DNA of 38,418 bases from Oscillospiraceae bacterium (GCA_017466665.1 JAFTTQ010000012.1:1-38418), one strand, 5' to 3'; counted from the stretch's first letter, positions 22,941 through 31,684 are shown. Notes: generated from the sequence alone by a model not told the origin. Program-made: numbers and translations.

Positions 22941-22951
22941 CTTGTCATATG

Positions 22952-23488
22952 TCAAAAGAAAAACAGGGAGTACCAGGTGACGATATTGGTGCCGTAGACA
23001 AAATCCAGTCCGTTTTCTTCCAGGGTTGGGATGATGTTGATGCCGTGGCTCTCCACACAAGGGTGCATCTTCCCCGGCATCCGGCAGGGCAGGCCGTCTA
23101 AGTAGGCGCAACGCTCACATACGGCACAGGCTTCGGTGGACAAGATATAGGGCTGTACCCCTTGCTCCTTCATCAGATCCCGTACCTGATTGGTGATCTT
23201 TTCGTGGTCATAGCGGGTGGCAAGGCTCTCCTGGATGTCGGCAGAATCCGTCACCTCTACAATGGTACCAATGACCAGGCAGTTTTCGTAGGAAAGGCAC
23301 TTTGCCTTACATTCTGCCACCTCTCCCACAGCCGGAGGACAGGCCCAGGTCCTGCCGTACATGGGGCATTCTGCCTTGCAGATATAGCGGATGCGGTCAG
23401 AAAATTCAATACTTTCCGGCTTGACGTAAAAATAGGTGTAAAGGGGCAGCTCGGAAATTTGCTCCTCTAATTTTTGCAAGTCCATCAT
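22952..23488 (-). CDS. DUF2284 predicted metal-binding protein
   Basis: 178 residues from ATG 23488. Many Cys in DUF2284-like order: ICKAECPMYGRTWACPPAVG, CKAKCLSYENC, STEACAVCERCAYLDGLPCRMP, then MHPCVESHGINI. These are thought to bind an iron-sulphur cluster or zinc; no function is established. The ATG overlaps the TGA of the phosphatase gene, with GGAGGAG just upstream, so the two genes are coupled in translation. Confidence 0.88.
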   Translation of the reverse strand: MMDLQKLEEQISELPLYTYFYVKPESIEFSDRIRYICKAECPMYGRTWACPPAVGEVAECKAKCLSYENCLVIGTIVEVTDSADIQESLATRYDHEKITNQVRDLMKEQGVQPYILSTEACAVCERCAYLDGLPCRMPGKMHPCVESHGINIIPTLEENGLDFVYGTNIVTWYSLFFF

Positions 23489-23913
23489 AGCAGCTCCTCC
23501 AGAATTTTTTGACAGCCTGTTTCCACATCGATCCAGGTTTGGGTAAAGTCCCCGGAGTACCACGGATCTGCCACATCGTAGGGCAAAAAGGGCAAAAAAC
23601 CGATGTGGTTGGGGAATAGCCGCTGTAAATACCGGGCGTTGCTGCTGTCCATATAGTAGATGCGGTCAAATTTTTGCAGATCGTCAGCGGTGATCTGCCG
23701 TGCCCGGTGGGATGCGCCTATGATGCCGTGTTTTGTCAGCTCCCGCTGGGCAGGGGGATAGATGGGATTGCCGAGCTCCTCCCGGCTGACCGCCGCGGAA
23801 TCAATATAAAACCGCTCCGCCACCCCAGCTTTTTTGACCATATCCTTCATCACAAACTCCGCCATCGGACTGCGACAAATATTGCCATGGCAGATGAACA
23901 AGATCTTTATCAT
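23485..23913 (-). CDS. Low-molecular-weight protein-tyrosine phosphatase
   Basis: 142 residues with the P-loop CHGNICRS (8-15: nucleophile Cys, Arg) and the general-acid Asp in VADPWYSGDF (about 115). These enzymes remove phosphate from protein tyrosine or arginine. No capsule kinase partner is near. The gene starts at ATG 23913 and is first of a two-gene unit with the DUF2284 gene. Confidence 0.93.
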   Translation of the reverse strand: MIKILFICHGNICRSPMAEFVMKDMVKKAGVAERFYIDSAAVSREELGNPIYPPAQRELTKHGIIGASHRARQITADDLQKFDRIYYMDSSNARYLQRLFPNHIGFLPFLPYDVADPWYSGDFTQTWIDVETGCQKILEELL

Positions 23914-24033
23914 TGCTACATTTCTCCTCGATAAACCATGATTTGCTTAGTGCCGCAACGACTTTCTGGCTTGATGTATTTTCACTGTATCGTTGCTTTT
24001 CGTGGTCTATTTTAGTATATCTTTTTACAAAAA

Positions 24034-24056
24034 AGTAGTAAATCTGGTAGTAAATC
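24034..24056. promoter_or_regulatory. Tn916-type integrase arm-binding sites (element right end)
   Basis: Two direct repeats, AGTAGTAAATC (24034-24044) and GGTAGTAAATC (24046-24056), 12 bases apart. They resemble the DR2 sites (GAGTAGTAAATT) that I recall as bound by the Tn916 integrase N-terminal domain. An inverted TTACTACT lies at 24077-24084. They sit just past the int stop, where the transposon end would be expected. The rest of 23914-24104 holds no gene. Confidence 0.65.
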
Positions 24057-24104
24057 ACCTTGCCGTACTACCGGCCTTACTACTTATGGCAGACGAACAC
24101 TTTT

Positions 24105-25301
24105 TTACGCTTCCATCACCCGGTCAAATTCCGTTTTAGCATCCTCAAATTGCACATGGGTATAGGTATTCAAAGTTACGCTGATGTCGGAATGGCCCAT
24201 AATGTATTGCAGTGTTTTTGGATTCATTCCGCTTTTTGCCATATTGGAACAAAAGGTATGCCGGCACACATGAGGTGTGATTTTCGGAAGCTGTATTTTG
24301 TAAATGCTGTTGTATTTGTTGCGGATATGCTTAAAGTAATGTTCCCAATGGAGTGCAACCATAGGCATCCCGTTTTTGTCCAAAAAAAGAAATCCGGTAT
24401 AACCGTCAATCATCGGCTCTTTGCGGGGTTTTGGACGATTTTGGATGATTCGCCGGAAACAGGCTGCAACCTCATTGCTCATAGGAATAAACCGTTCGCC
24501 GCTTTCGGTTTTTGGTTTCTCAATGATGTATTCCATATTTCCCGATCGCTGAAGCTGATGATCCACACGAATCCGGTTCTTCTTGAAATCAATATCTGCG
24601 ATGGTAAGACCGCAAAATTCCGATACCCGTAATCCTGTTTTGAACAGAATGAAGATCCCGTCGTAATACTTGCAGTAACACTTGTCCTCTTGGATGAATT
24701 TCAAAAAAGCCCGTTCCTGTGCTCTTGTGATGGCTTCTCTGGTTACACTGTCGTTGACAACCACGGTGGCTAACTCAAAGGAAAAGGGATTTCGGTTAAT
24801 CAGACCGTCCTGCAATGCCATTTCAAATGCAGGTCTGACAACACCGCGGACAGAATGGATGGTGCTGTAGCCACGACCGTCCTTTTGCAGTTTAATCAGC
24901 CAGGCTTTGGCATCGGATTGCCTTACTTTGTCAATCCGAATGTTTCCAAAGGGTTCCTTTTTAATGATGTTTACCACAAAATTGTAGTTGGCACGGGTGT
25001 TGTGCCGGACATTGATCTTCAGTGACAGATATTTTTGCACCAATTCCAGCACAGTCAGATTTCCGCCGTTGGGTATGATTTGATTGAACAAATCCTGCTG
25101 AATCTGTCGTTCCTTTTCCCGTAGGGAAGGTTCTCTCGCTTTGCCAGCAGGGGTTCGGTCATTTTTGTCCAAACGCCAGCTATATACAAATTTGGTTTCG
25201 CCATTCAGGTCTTTGTACTTGTAAGCATATCTGCCGTCTTGGCGTTGGCTCTCTCCGTTGTGCAAAATGCGATTGCGATTATCTCTTCGCTTTTCGCTCA
25301 T
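24105..25301 (-). CDS. int: Tn916-family tyrosine integrase
   Basis: 398 residues. N-terminal arm-binding domain begins MSEKRRDNRNRILHNGESQR, closely like Tn916 Int, followed by a SAM-like core domain and the catalytic domain. Catalytic residues: Arg in KTGLRVSEF (about 227), Lys in EKPKTESGER, His-x-x-Arg in HVCRHTF (about 348), His in MGHSDISV (about 369), Tyr in LNTYTH (about 379). Complete and apparently intact. Followed by arm-type sites at 24034-24056 and preceded by xis, the normal Tn916 order. Confidence 0.96.
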   Translation of the reverse strand: MSEKRRDNRNRILHNGESQRQDGRYAYKYKDLNGETKFVYSWRLDKNDRTPAGKAREPSLREKERQIQQDLFNQIIPNGGNLTVLELVQKYLSLKINVRHNTRANYNFVVNIIKKEPFGNIRIDKVRQSDAKAWLIKLQKDGRGYSTIHSVRGVVRPAFEMALQDGLINRNPFSFELATVVVNDSVTREAITRAQERAFLKFIQEDKCYCKYYDGIFILFKTGLRVSEFCGLTIADIDFKKNRIRVDHQLQRSGNMEYIIEKPKTESGERFIPMSNEVAACFRRIIQNRPKPRKEPMIDGYTGFLFLDKNGMPMVALHWEHYFKHIRNKYNSIYKIQLPKITPHVCRHTFCSNMAKSGMNPKTLQYIMGHSDISVTLNTYTHVQFEDAKTEFDRVMEA

Positions 25302-25383
25302 AAAATGCTCCTTTCTGTAAAGAGAGCTCCGATATGATGAGGGTATTATAGCATACCGGAGCTCAGTTTACTATTACAAAATT

Positions 25384-25581
25384 TTAAATAACAGACGAAG
25401 AATCTAAAAATTCCTCGAAAAGCTTTCTCTTTATCATAATTCGGTTTCCGCTGGTTAATAAAAAGTTGGCATCCATATTCTCTTCCACGATCTGCCGCAG
25501 CTTCTTTTCTCCAATATGAAAATACTCAGCAGCTTCGCGGAGTGTCAGCATGTACTTTTCCCAGTAAGGGATATTGGTCAT
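25384..25581 (-). CDS. xis: Tn916-type excisionase
   Basis: 65-residue winged-helix DNA-bending protein directing excision. The sequence TNIPYWEKYMLTLREAAEYF, then HIGEKKLRQIVEEN, then SGNRIMIKRKLFEEFLD follows Tn916 Xis closely. Start ATG 25581 with AAGGAG nine bases upstream; a TTG two codons earlier is less likely. It lies between the two recombinase genes, 82 bases before int and 14 after the upstream recombinase stop. Confidence 0.93.
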   Translation of the reverse strand: MTNIPYWEKYMLTLREAAEYFHIGEKKLRQIVEENMDANFLLTSGNRIMIKRKLFEEFLDSSSVI

Positions 25582-25595
25582 AGGCAATGTTCTCC

Positions 25596-26486
25596 TTAAG
25601 TGCTTGATTGTTTGACAGATGCTAAGTAAATATTGGTTACATCTGCTCGCTCATGGCCCAGCAACCGGGATACGGTTAGGTGGGCATCTAATTCCGATAC
25701 ACCGTCAGCGATCAGCTGGCGGTATTTTTCTGCAGCGTAGGTGTGACGTAGTCCGTGGAAGGTCAGAGGACGATCGGAATCCGGATCCTGCACAGCTTCA
25801 CGGTTTCGAAGAATGAATTGCTGTAGTTGGTTAATAGCTTTGTCCGTAGGAACATCATCGGGTACCAACAGCTTGCTCCCTTGGGGCGTTGTTTTTAGAC
25901 ACTTATCCAAGGCAGAGATAATCTGCTGGTTAATGGGTACGGTGCGAATCTTGCCACCCTTGCCCTTGATGGTGATGGCGTGTTCCCGGATGGCTTGCCG
26001 GGCAATGGCGGTGTCAATACGCATACATTCATGGATTCGGAAACCGGCGTAGCGGGCTAAGTAGAGGGCGAGGATGTAATCCTTACGATCCAATGCTTTC
26101 CCAAGCATACGGTTAAATTCCGCAACGCTCCAGGTGCGATCCTGATCCCCAAAACGCCGCCGTTCCAGTTCTACGCCAAGCTCTGCGTTGGTAGGCAATG
26201 TGTATTTGGGATTACTGATTTTGTCATGGAAGAATCGGATTGCTGCCAAGTCGGTTTTAATGGTGCTGGCGGACAATCCCTTTTCCTGCATCCAGAGTAC
26301 ATAGGCAACAAGATGTTTTCCACTGATATTGGACAGCTTTTGCAGATGGTACTCGTCAGCAAGAAAGTGGCAAAAGCGCTTCATTGCCGTATAGTACCGT
26401 TCTTTGGTGCGATAGCTGCCTTGACGGTTGTGTCGTGCCAGTTTGTTCGACTGGGCTTCTAAGGTAAGATAAGTATTGTTTTTCAT
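25596..26486 (-). CDS. Second tyrosine recombinase (site-specific integrase family)
   Basis: 296 residues from ATG 26486 (AAAGGAA upstream); the longer frame to 26564 is not supported. N-terminal SAM-like domain (about 15-105), then a catalytic domain: Arg in ARYAGFRIHEC, Lys in KGKGGKIRTV, HGLRHTYAAEK, GHERADVTNIYL with the Tyr. It is not Tn916-like and lacks the arm-binding N-terminus. It probably acts on a different site, for example in resolution, inversion or circularisation. It lies 14 bases upstream of xis, so the three genes form one unit. Confidence 0.92.
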   Translation of the reverse strand: MKNNTYLTLEAQSNKLARHNRQGSYRTKERYYTAMKRFCHFLADEYHLQKLSNISGKHLVAYVLWMQEKGLSASTIKTDLAAIRFFHDKISNPKYTLPTNAELGVELERRRFGDQDRTWSVAEFNRMLGKALDRKDYILALYLARYAGFRIHECMRIDTAIARQAIREHAITIKGKGGKIRTVPINQQIISALDKCLKTTPQGSKLLVPDDVPTDKAINQLQQFILRNREAVQDPDSDRPLTFHGLRHTYAAEKYRQLIADGVSELDAHLTVSRLLGHERADVTNIYLASVKQSST

Positions 26487-26564
26487 GATGAAATATTCCT
26501 TTCGATATAGTAGATTTTTGAAAAATGGTATACTATCCCCATTGGCAAATTCAGCTGTTTCCAC

Positions 26565-26999
26565 TCAGTTTCCATAGAAATCGTAAAATACCGAAATCCG
26601 AAAACTGTTGTGGGACAGAGACTTTGATGATTTATCAGTATTGCATTGATGCGTCTGTCTCTTTTGTTGAATTGTCTGGGTTAGTACGATGCCGCGTGGG
26701 AAGATATCTTCCTGTTGCTACCCCACGATTGGGACAACGGCGGCGGACACAAACCGCTAAATTCGGCTGCGGTGATGTACCGCGTGTGTCCTGTGATACC
26801 CTCGGCGAGGGATCGGGAATAGTGGAGACTCCTTGCTACCGAACCGGCTTTGCGTTCGCCGGAACAAGGAGCCGATCTGTGACAGTCAGATCAGGTGGAT
26901 ACGAGCCTCCGTTCTGCCAACACGGAGGGTGGACTATTGCTGTAATCCGAAAGACAGATAACCTACTGTGCCGTATGGCACGACCATTCATTAGAACGC
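26565..26999 (-). other. Structured non-coding leader upstream of the recombinase genes
   Basis: No credible gene. Minus-strand stems seen by eye: CGTGGG/CCCACG (26695-26700 with 26722-26727), GGACACA/TGTGTCC (26745-26751, 26785-26791), CTCCTTG/CAAGGAG with an inner CCGGC/GCCGG (26829-26871), GATCTG/CAGATC (26875-26892), CCTCCGT/ACGGAGG (26906-26928), GTGCC/GGCAC near 26969-26981. These are too many for chance. The stretch may be a long 5' leader, or a separate RNA, upstream of the recombinase at 25596-26486. Confidence 0.55.
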
Positions 27000-27040
27000 A
27001 AAAACGCCCGCATTTTGCCCTAAGGGGCAAAATGCAAGCG
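27000..27040 (-). terminator. Strong intrinsic terminator at the end of the large RNA candidate
   Basis: Minus strand: GCATTTTGCCC-ctta-GGGCAAAATGC (11-bp stem, extended by CGC/GCG and two G-T pairs), directly followed by TTTTTG. One of the strongest terminators in the window. Confidence 0.9.
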
Positions 27041-27754
27041 TCTCTAACTTTTGACTTTTTCAGACTGACGCTGGCTGCGCCAGCCTATTCGATGTGTACA
27101 GCAATACACATCGAGAAAAAAAGTCAGGCCTTTATGAAATATAATCTTGGATTCGATAATACCGGCAATCCGCAGATTGTGTGCGGCGCAGCGAATCTGC
27201 TTAGAAACTCAGAAAGCATCCACAGTCTGCAAGTTGCACTGTATTATCAAATCCCAAGATGGTTCGTTCAAACAAAAAAAGCCTGAATCCGCATAGAAAC
27301 TGCGTCTTCAAGCTCATTCTAAATATTGGTTTATAAGGGGGATAGCATCCCCTTACAAACCGGTTTCATTTAATAATTTCCCGAGAAAGGGTATAGGTTC
27401 CCCTTTCCCCAAATCCATTCCTTAACACATATGATGAAAGGGGATTGTAATCAACCCATTCATCGGTCATTCTATACACACGGTTATTGTGCAGCCAAGT
27501 AATTCTTGTGCTGCCGTGTGACAAGGCAACCTTTGGGCAAAAGGAAGCCGTTCCACAAAGGGAACAAATCCGGCGGGCGGACAGACTACCACCTATATTT
27601 TTTATAGGTGCTCATCTGCCCATGGCCGACTACCCAATAAACATACTTTACACGTGTACACGGGAGATAATAATCCCTCAGGACCGCCCCTCAGTCCCTA
27701 TCTCGCAGACGGACACTTTTGTGGGTCTCGCGAGCCTGCACAGAAATCAATAAC
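27000..27754 (-). ncRNA. Candidate large structured non-coding RNA (about 755 nt)
   Basis: Bounded by a promoter (27761-27789) and a terminator (27000-27040), with no plausible gene inside. Stems, plus coordinates: TGACTTTTT/AAAAAGTCA (27052-27060 with 27118-27126) closing a junction of GCTGGC/GCCAGC (27070-27084) and TCGATGTGTA/TACACATCGA (27089-27114). ATCTTGG/CCAAGAT and GATAATAC/GTATTATC (27144-27162 with 27241-27260) enclose GCAGATT/AATCTGC (27172-27200). GGTTTATAAGGGG/CCCCTTACAAACC lies at 27328-27361 and CACCTATA/TATAGGTG at 27590-27610. I do not recognise the class. It lies upstream of, and codirectional with, the recombinase-xis-int genes. Confidence 0.65.
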
Positions 27755-27760
27755 ACCTAT

Positions 27761-27813
27761 AATATAACACAATATGTGGTATGCGTCAATAGATATAAGC
27801 ACAATATATTGTG
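27761..27813 (-). promoter_or_regulatory. Promoter and palindromic operator of the large RNA candidate
   Basis: Minus strand: -35 TTGACG (27784-27789), 17-base spacer, -10 TATATT (27761-27766), start near 27754. A perfect palindrome CACAATATATTGTG (27800-27813) lies just upstream of the -35. CACAATAT recurs at 27768-27775 in the spacer, 32 bases (about three helical turns) away, so a regulator could bind both. The rest of 27814-27945 shows no gene apart from a 24-codon open end past the epimerase stop. Confidence 0.65.
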
Positions 27814-27945
27814 AACATTCTATGAATAATACTAATACCTGAAAATGATAAGTAATCCAATTTTTTACTTGATTACTTTGGCAACTTCTTCATAAACTTT
27901 CAAGACATTTTCCTGACTGTTAATAATAGGTGTATTGATTTTCCT

Positions 27946-28917
27946 TTATTTTTCATAAAAATTGACAGCTACTTCATAGGTAACACTTTCGCCGGGCTGC
28001 AAGAACTTGAGTTTGCCCTCTTTACGCATCACATCCCGTCCGTCAGGATGGCAGTTGCCCGGTTCCAGACCCAGCACATAATCCCGGTATCCCATCATTT
28101 TCCATTGTGTAAAGTAATCCAGTGTATCGGTGTCAAAATGAATGGTAAGTCCCTTGTTGATGTCAGGGTTATAAATAGATGCCTTACCTTCTCCTGTAAA
28201 GCTATGGAAATAGCACTGCTCCTCAAAACCCGGAGTTGGCGGCAATAGCTTTGCCCAAGTGTCCAGATCTTTCGCGGCGTGGGCATTACGGGGTTTCACT
28301 GTGGCAGAAGCTATATCCAAAATAGCATTCTCTGACAGCAATGGATAACCCATATTCATGTGATATAGGAGCATAAGGGGAGTCTTAGTATCACCCCTGT
28401 TTTCGATGGTATCCGTAATTTTGATGTTGTTGGTATGTTTTCCGCAGGTGATGGTTCGTTTCAAATACAGCTTGTGGGAGAAAATACTGCTATCATTGAT
28501 GTGAGCATGGATGTAAATGCTTTCTTCATCCTCATCCCACCAGATGCGTTCACAGGGGGTGTTACCAATTGTACCGTGCAGAGGCAGGTCTTCTCCCTCG
28601 TCAGTACAGGGGCTGCCTACGGCAGTAAGGCCACAAGTAGTCAAAAAACCAGCCGTGAAGCTCTTGAGAAAGCCTGCGCCTGTGCCTTCGTAGTAGCTGG
28701 GAGCAACATAACCATTGGCTGAGAAATAGCCCATATTGTCGCCCTTGAAAGTCAGACGGTAAATATCCCCGCACCGATCTGCACAGATGGTCATTTCCAG
28801 ACCCGCGGCATTGCGTACCTGCAGTAATCGCATACCATCACCTTTTCCGCCAATCAGGCGAACCTCTTCCACGCCGCAAAGCTGACTGGAATGTCCAATA
28901 TAAGGATTTATATTCAT
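27946..28917 (-). CDS. DUF4432 / aldose 1-epimerase-like protein
   Basis: 323 residues with a galactose-mutarotase-like beta-sandwich. Marks: TICADRCGDIYRLTFKGDNMGY, the histidine motif LPLHGTIGNTPCER, and the acidic motif YVLGLEPGNCHPDGRD. DUF4432 proteins often sit with glycoside hydrolases and probably interconvert sugar anomers or bind sugar. An AAGGAGG site precedes the ATG. Divergent from the GH2 gene, with its own promoter. The cluster role is most likely processing sugars released by the hydrolases. Confidence 0.88.
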   Translation of the reverse strand: MNINPYIGHSSQLCGVEEVRLIGGKGDGMRLLQVRNAAGLEMTICADRCGDIYRLTFKGDNMGYFSANGYVAPSYYEGTGAGFLKSFTAGFLTTCGLTAVGSPCTDEGEDLPLHGTIGNTPCERIWWDEDEESIYIHAHINDSSIFSHKLYLKRTITCGKHTNNIKITDTIENRGDTKTPLMLLYHMNMGYPLLSENAILDIASATVKPRNAHAAKDLDTWAKLLPPTPGFEEQCYFHSFTGEGKASIYNPDINKGLTIHFDTDTLDYFTQWKMMGYRDYVLGLEPGNCHPDGRDVMRKEGKLKFLQPGESVTYEVAVNFYEK

Positions 28918-28953
28918 AGTAACCTCCTTCAGACTACTGCATTCACTTTTGTT

Positions 28954-28982
28954 ATTATAGCACGCATCATGTACAATTGCAA
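28954..28982 (-). promoter_or_regulatory. Promoter of the DUF4432 gene
   Basis: Minus strand: -35 TTGCAA (28977-28982), 17-base spacer, -10 TATAAT (28954-28959). Further upstream, an imperfect palindrome CAATAT-n7-ATATTG (29110-29128) could be an operator shared with the divergent GH2 gene. Confidence 0.75.
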
Positions 28983-29174
28983 CATACTGCCCATCCCGTC
29001 GGCAAGGGTTACGCGAAGGTGAGCACCGTCACTGTGCTGGGTATAAAAATAACAGAAAATAGCAGGAACAGTGTAAAAATAAACAAGAAATATTGGGCGA
29101 AAGATGGTACAATATACTTGGAATATTGGCACAATTTACCGGTTACGGGAGAAAACCGAAAAGGAGCAGAAAAA

Positions 29175-31670
29175 ATGGAACAAAGAAAAGATATTCAAAT
29201 TTGGATGCTTTGTGACCTGCAGAGTGGGAAAACGGTAGACGCCACCGTGCCCGGTGACATTACATACGATCTCTACAAGGCCGGGGTGATCCCCGATCCC
29301 CATTACGGAGAAAACCATAAGCAGCTTCGCTGGATCCCAGAGAGGGACTTCCTGTATACCGCATCTTTTGATACGGATGAGACAATTTTGTCTCAAGACG
29401 AGGTATACTTGGTTTTTGACGGCGTGGACTTGTTTGCTGACATTACCCTGAACGGCACTATGCTGGGACACACGGAAAACGCCTTCTTGCAGTACCGTTA
29501 TGAGGTAAAGGGACTACTGAAGGAAGAAAACAACCTTCTAGAGGTCAAGCTGCATTCCACCGTGCGGGAAATGGAGAAAATTGACAGCGAGGGCTATATC
29601 AGCATCTTTAACCGTGAGAGAATGTTTATCCGGAAGCCACAGTGCCACTTTGGTTGGGACTGGGCACCCGATATGCCTGCCTACGGTCTGTGTGGAGAGG
29701 TATACCTGGAGGGCTGCAGCCGATATCGAATCGACGATGTGACCTACCGTGCCCGCACAGACGGCACCATCACCTTCATTGCAGAGCTGAACTATGATGT
29801 CCGTACGCTTGTGGATGAAATGGGTGTACCGACGGAGGAAGGTCAGACACCCTATGACGGAGATGAACTGGTATTTGCTATGGAGACGGCACCTGGCAGC
29901 GGCGTCTATACGGAAAAATCTCTGAAGGTTACATCCTGTAAGGATTTTGTGAATTTTTCTGTGACGGATCCTCAGCTTTGGTGGCCTAACGGCTATGGCG
30001 GCCAGCCCCTTTACGGCTACCGTGTTACCCTGTGCCGGGGAGGCAAGCCGGTTTCCCTAAAGCAGGGCAGATGCGCACTGCGTGAGGTTGCGCTGGAGCA
30101 GAAGCCGGTGGGTGATAATGGGGTGACCTTTGCTTTTCGCGTAAATGGCAAAAAGATCTTTGCCAAGGGCTCCAACTGGGTGCCGGTGGATTGCTTTACC
30201 GGCATGATCACCAAAGAAAAGTACCGCCGTTTGGTGGAGCTTGCCAGGGACGGCAATATGAATATGCTTCGCGTTTGGGGCGGTGGCCTTTATGAGCCCG
30301 ATTGCTTCTATGACGCCTGCGATGAGATGGGTATTTTGATTTGGCAGGACTTTATGTGGGCCTGCTCCGACCTGCCCGAAAATGACCTGAGGTGGCAGGA
30401 AAATGCCATCCGGGAGTGTGAGTATCAGGTAAAACGGCTGCGAAATCACCCCTGCATAGTCTATTGGAGCGGCATGAATGAAAAGGTGGGCGCTTTAGTG
30501 CGCCAAATGCAAAAAGGCGACTTCTTTTTAGATTACATCCTGCCCGGCCTTGTGAGCCGGTTAGACCCTACAAGACCCTTTGGCGCACAAAGCCCTACCG
30601 GCTGGTCGGGCGCTTTAAACGATGGAAACTCCGGCGACAGCCACGCTGCTTCTTTGGATCGGGCTTTTATAGAGCGGACGGAGGACGGCAGATCTACGAT
30701 CCATCGTTATCGGGAGTATACAGCCGGTAAGAAGGTTGCCTTTTTGTCCGAGTGCGCGGTGGAGGGACCCAACTCTCTGGAAACCATGAAAAAGGCTTAC
30801 ACCCCTGAAAAATTATGGCCCATAAGCGATCAGTGGGTAGATCGGATGACCAGCAATCCCTACGACGGTATCGGCGGTATACCCTTTGTGGATAAGCTGA
30901 ATTTGTTTGTGACCGATTTGTACGGTGAGGCTAAATCCGTGGAGGAATTTGTTGCCAAGGGTATGCAGTTCCAGGCGGAGATCCTCCGGGTGGAGCTGGA
31001 ACGCGCCCGTGCAAACACGCCCTATTGTGCCGGTTTTCTAAACTGGATGTATTCGGAAATCTGGGCCAACGGTGCCTGGGCTTTGGTGGATTACTACACC
31101 GAGCCTAAACAGGCCTACTATCAGCTGCGCAGATCCTTCCGTCCTATTCTGGGGACCTTTATCCAGGATGAGCAGGGGGATACGATTTTTGTGCTGGACA
31201 ATAGCTCTGGGGATAGTGCCACCGTCAAGGTGGAATACGGTCTGCGAACCTATTCCGGCGAAAATTTGAAAACGGTAAACCGGGAGATCACCCTGGAGCA
31301 CGACAGCTCCTTCTGTGAGAAGGTTGCCTTTCCGGTAGACAGCGCCGATACCTACCTGTATGTCCACTGTGACGACAGCAAGGAGAAATGGAGCAGTGTT
31401 TACTCACCTGATCTATGGAGCCGTGCGCCCCATAATGGTGCTTACAGCCTCAGCACAGAGAAAATCCATGATAATAAGGTGCGCCTCACGGTGACGGCAG
31501 AGGGATTTGTCAAGGGCCTGTTTATATGTTTCCCAGATAATTATCGTTACAGCTACACCGACAATTACCTGGATTTAGAACACGGTCAGCAGCAGGTAGT
31601 GGAGATCACCTGTGACGACCCCATCGACCTGTCTAAAATGACGGTCAGCAGCTACACAGATGTTACTTGA
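29175..31670 (+). CDS. GH2 beta-mannosidase-like glycoside hydrolase
   Basis: 831 residues from ATG 29175 (AAGGAG eight bases upstream). An N-terminal sugar-binding beta domain (about 1-190) is followed by Ig-like segments, then a TIM barrel. GH2 marks: PQCHFGWDWAPDMP, LWWPNGYGGQPLY, KGSNWVPVDCF, LRVWGGGLYEPDCFYDACDE, the acid/base Glu in YWSGMNEK (about 436) and the nucleophile Glu in FLSECAVEGP (about 525). The WxGxNE and DEMG patterns fit the mannosidase branch. No signal peptide, so it is cytoplasmic and acts on imported oligosaccharides. The GH78 gene follows 14 bases later. Confidence 0.92.
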   Translation: MEQRKDIQIWMLCDLQSGKTVDATVPGDITYDLYKAGVIPDPHYGENHKQLRWIPERDFLYTASFDTDETILSQDEVYLVFDGVDLFADITLNGTMLGHTENAFLQYRYEVKGLLKEENNLLEVKLHSTVREMEKIDSEGYISIFNRERMFIRKPQCHFGWDWAPDMPAYGLCGEVYLEGCSRYRIDDVTYRARTDGTITFIAELNYDVRTLVDEMGVPTEEGQTPYDGDELVFAMETAPGSGVYTEKSLKVTSCKDFVNFSVTDPQLWWPNGYGGQPLYGYRVTLCRGGKPVSLKQGRCALREVALEQKPVGDNGVTFAFRVNGKKIFAKGSNWVPVDCFTGMITKEKYRRLVELARDGNMNMLRVWGGGLYEPDCFYDACDEMGILIWQDFMWACSDLPENDLRWQENAIRECEYQVKRLRNHPCIVYWSGMNEKVGALVRQMQKGDFFLDYILPGLVSRLDPTRPFGAQSPTGWSGALNDGNSGDSHAASLDRAFIERTEDGRSTIHRYREYTAGKKVAFLSECAVEGPNSLETMKKAYTPEKLWPISDQWVDRMTSNPYDGIGGIPFVDKLNLFVTDLYGEAKSVEEFVAKGMQFQAEILRVELERARANTPYCAGFLNWMYSEIWANGAWALVDYYTEPKQAYYQLRRSFRPILGTFIQDEQGDTIFVLDNSSGDSATVKVEYGLRTYSGENLKTVNREITLEHDSSFCEKVAFPVDSADTYLYVHCDDSKEKWSSVYSPDLWSRAPHNGAYSLSTEKIHDNKVRLTVTAEGFVKGLFICFPDNYRYSYTDNYLDLEHGQQQVVEITCDDPIDLSKMTVSSYTDVT

Positions 31671-31684
31671 GAGGTGATGAAGCT

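Noticed and set aside
26836..27030. Minus-strand open frame of 64 codons
   Set aside because: It begins inside the terminator stem and reads through several hairpins. No ribosome site. More likely part of the structured leader.
26525..27286. Long plus-strand open frame (253 codons)
   Set aside because: It runs through the stem-rich DNA antisense to the leader and terminator, has no ribosome site, and its translation shows no domain or normal composition. Palindromic RNA genes easily give such frames.
26565..27760. Group II intron
   Set aside because: I looked for a domain V-like stem and a reverse transcriptase gene and found neither, and the promoter/terminator pair fits a free RNA better.
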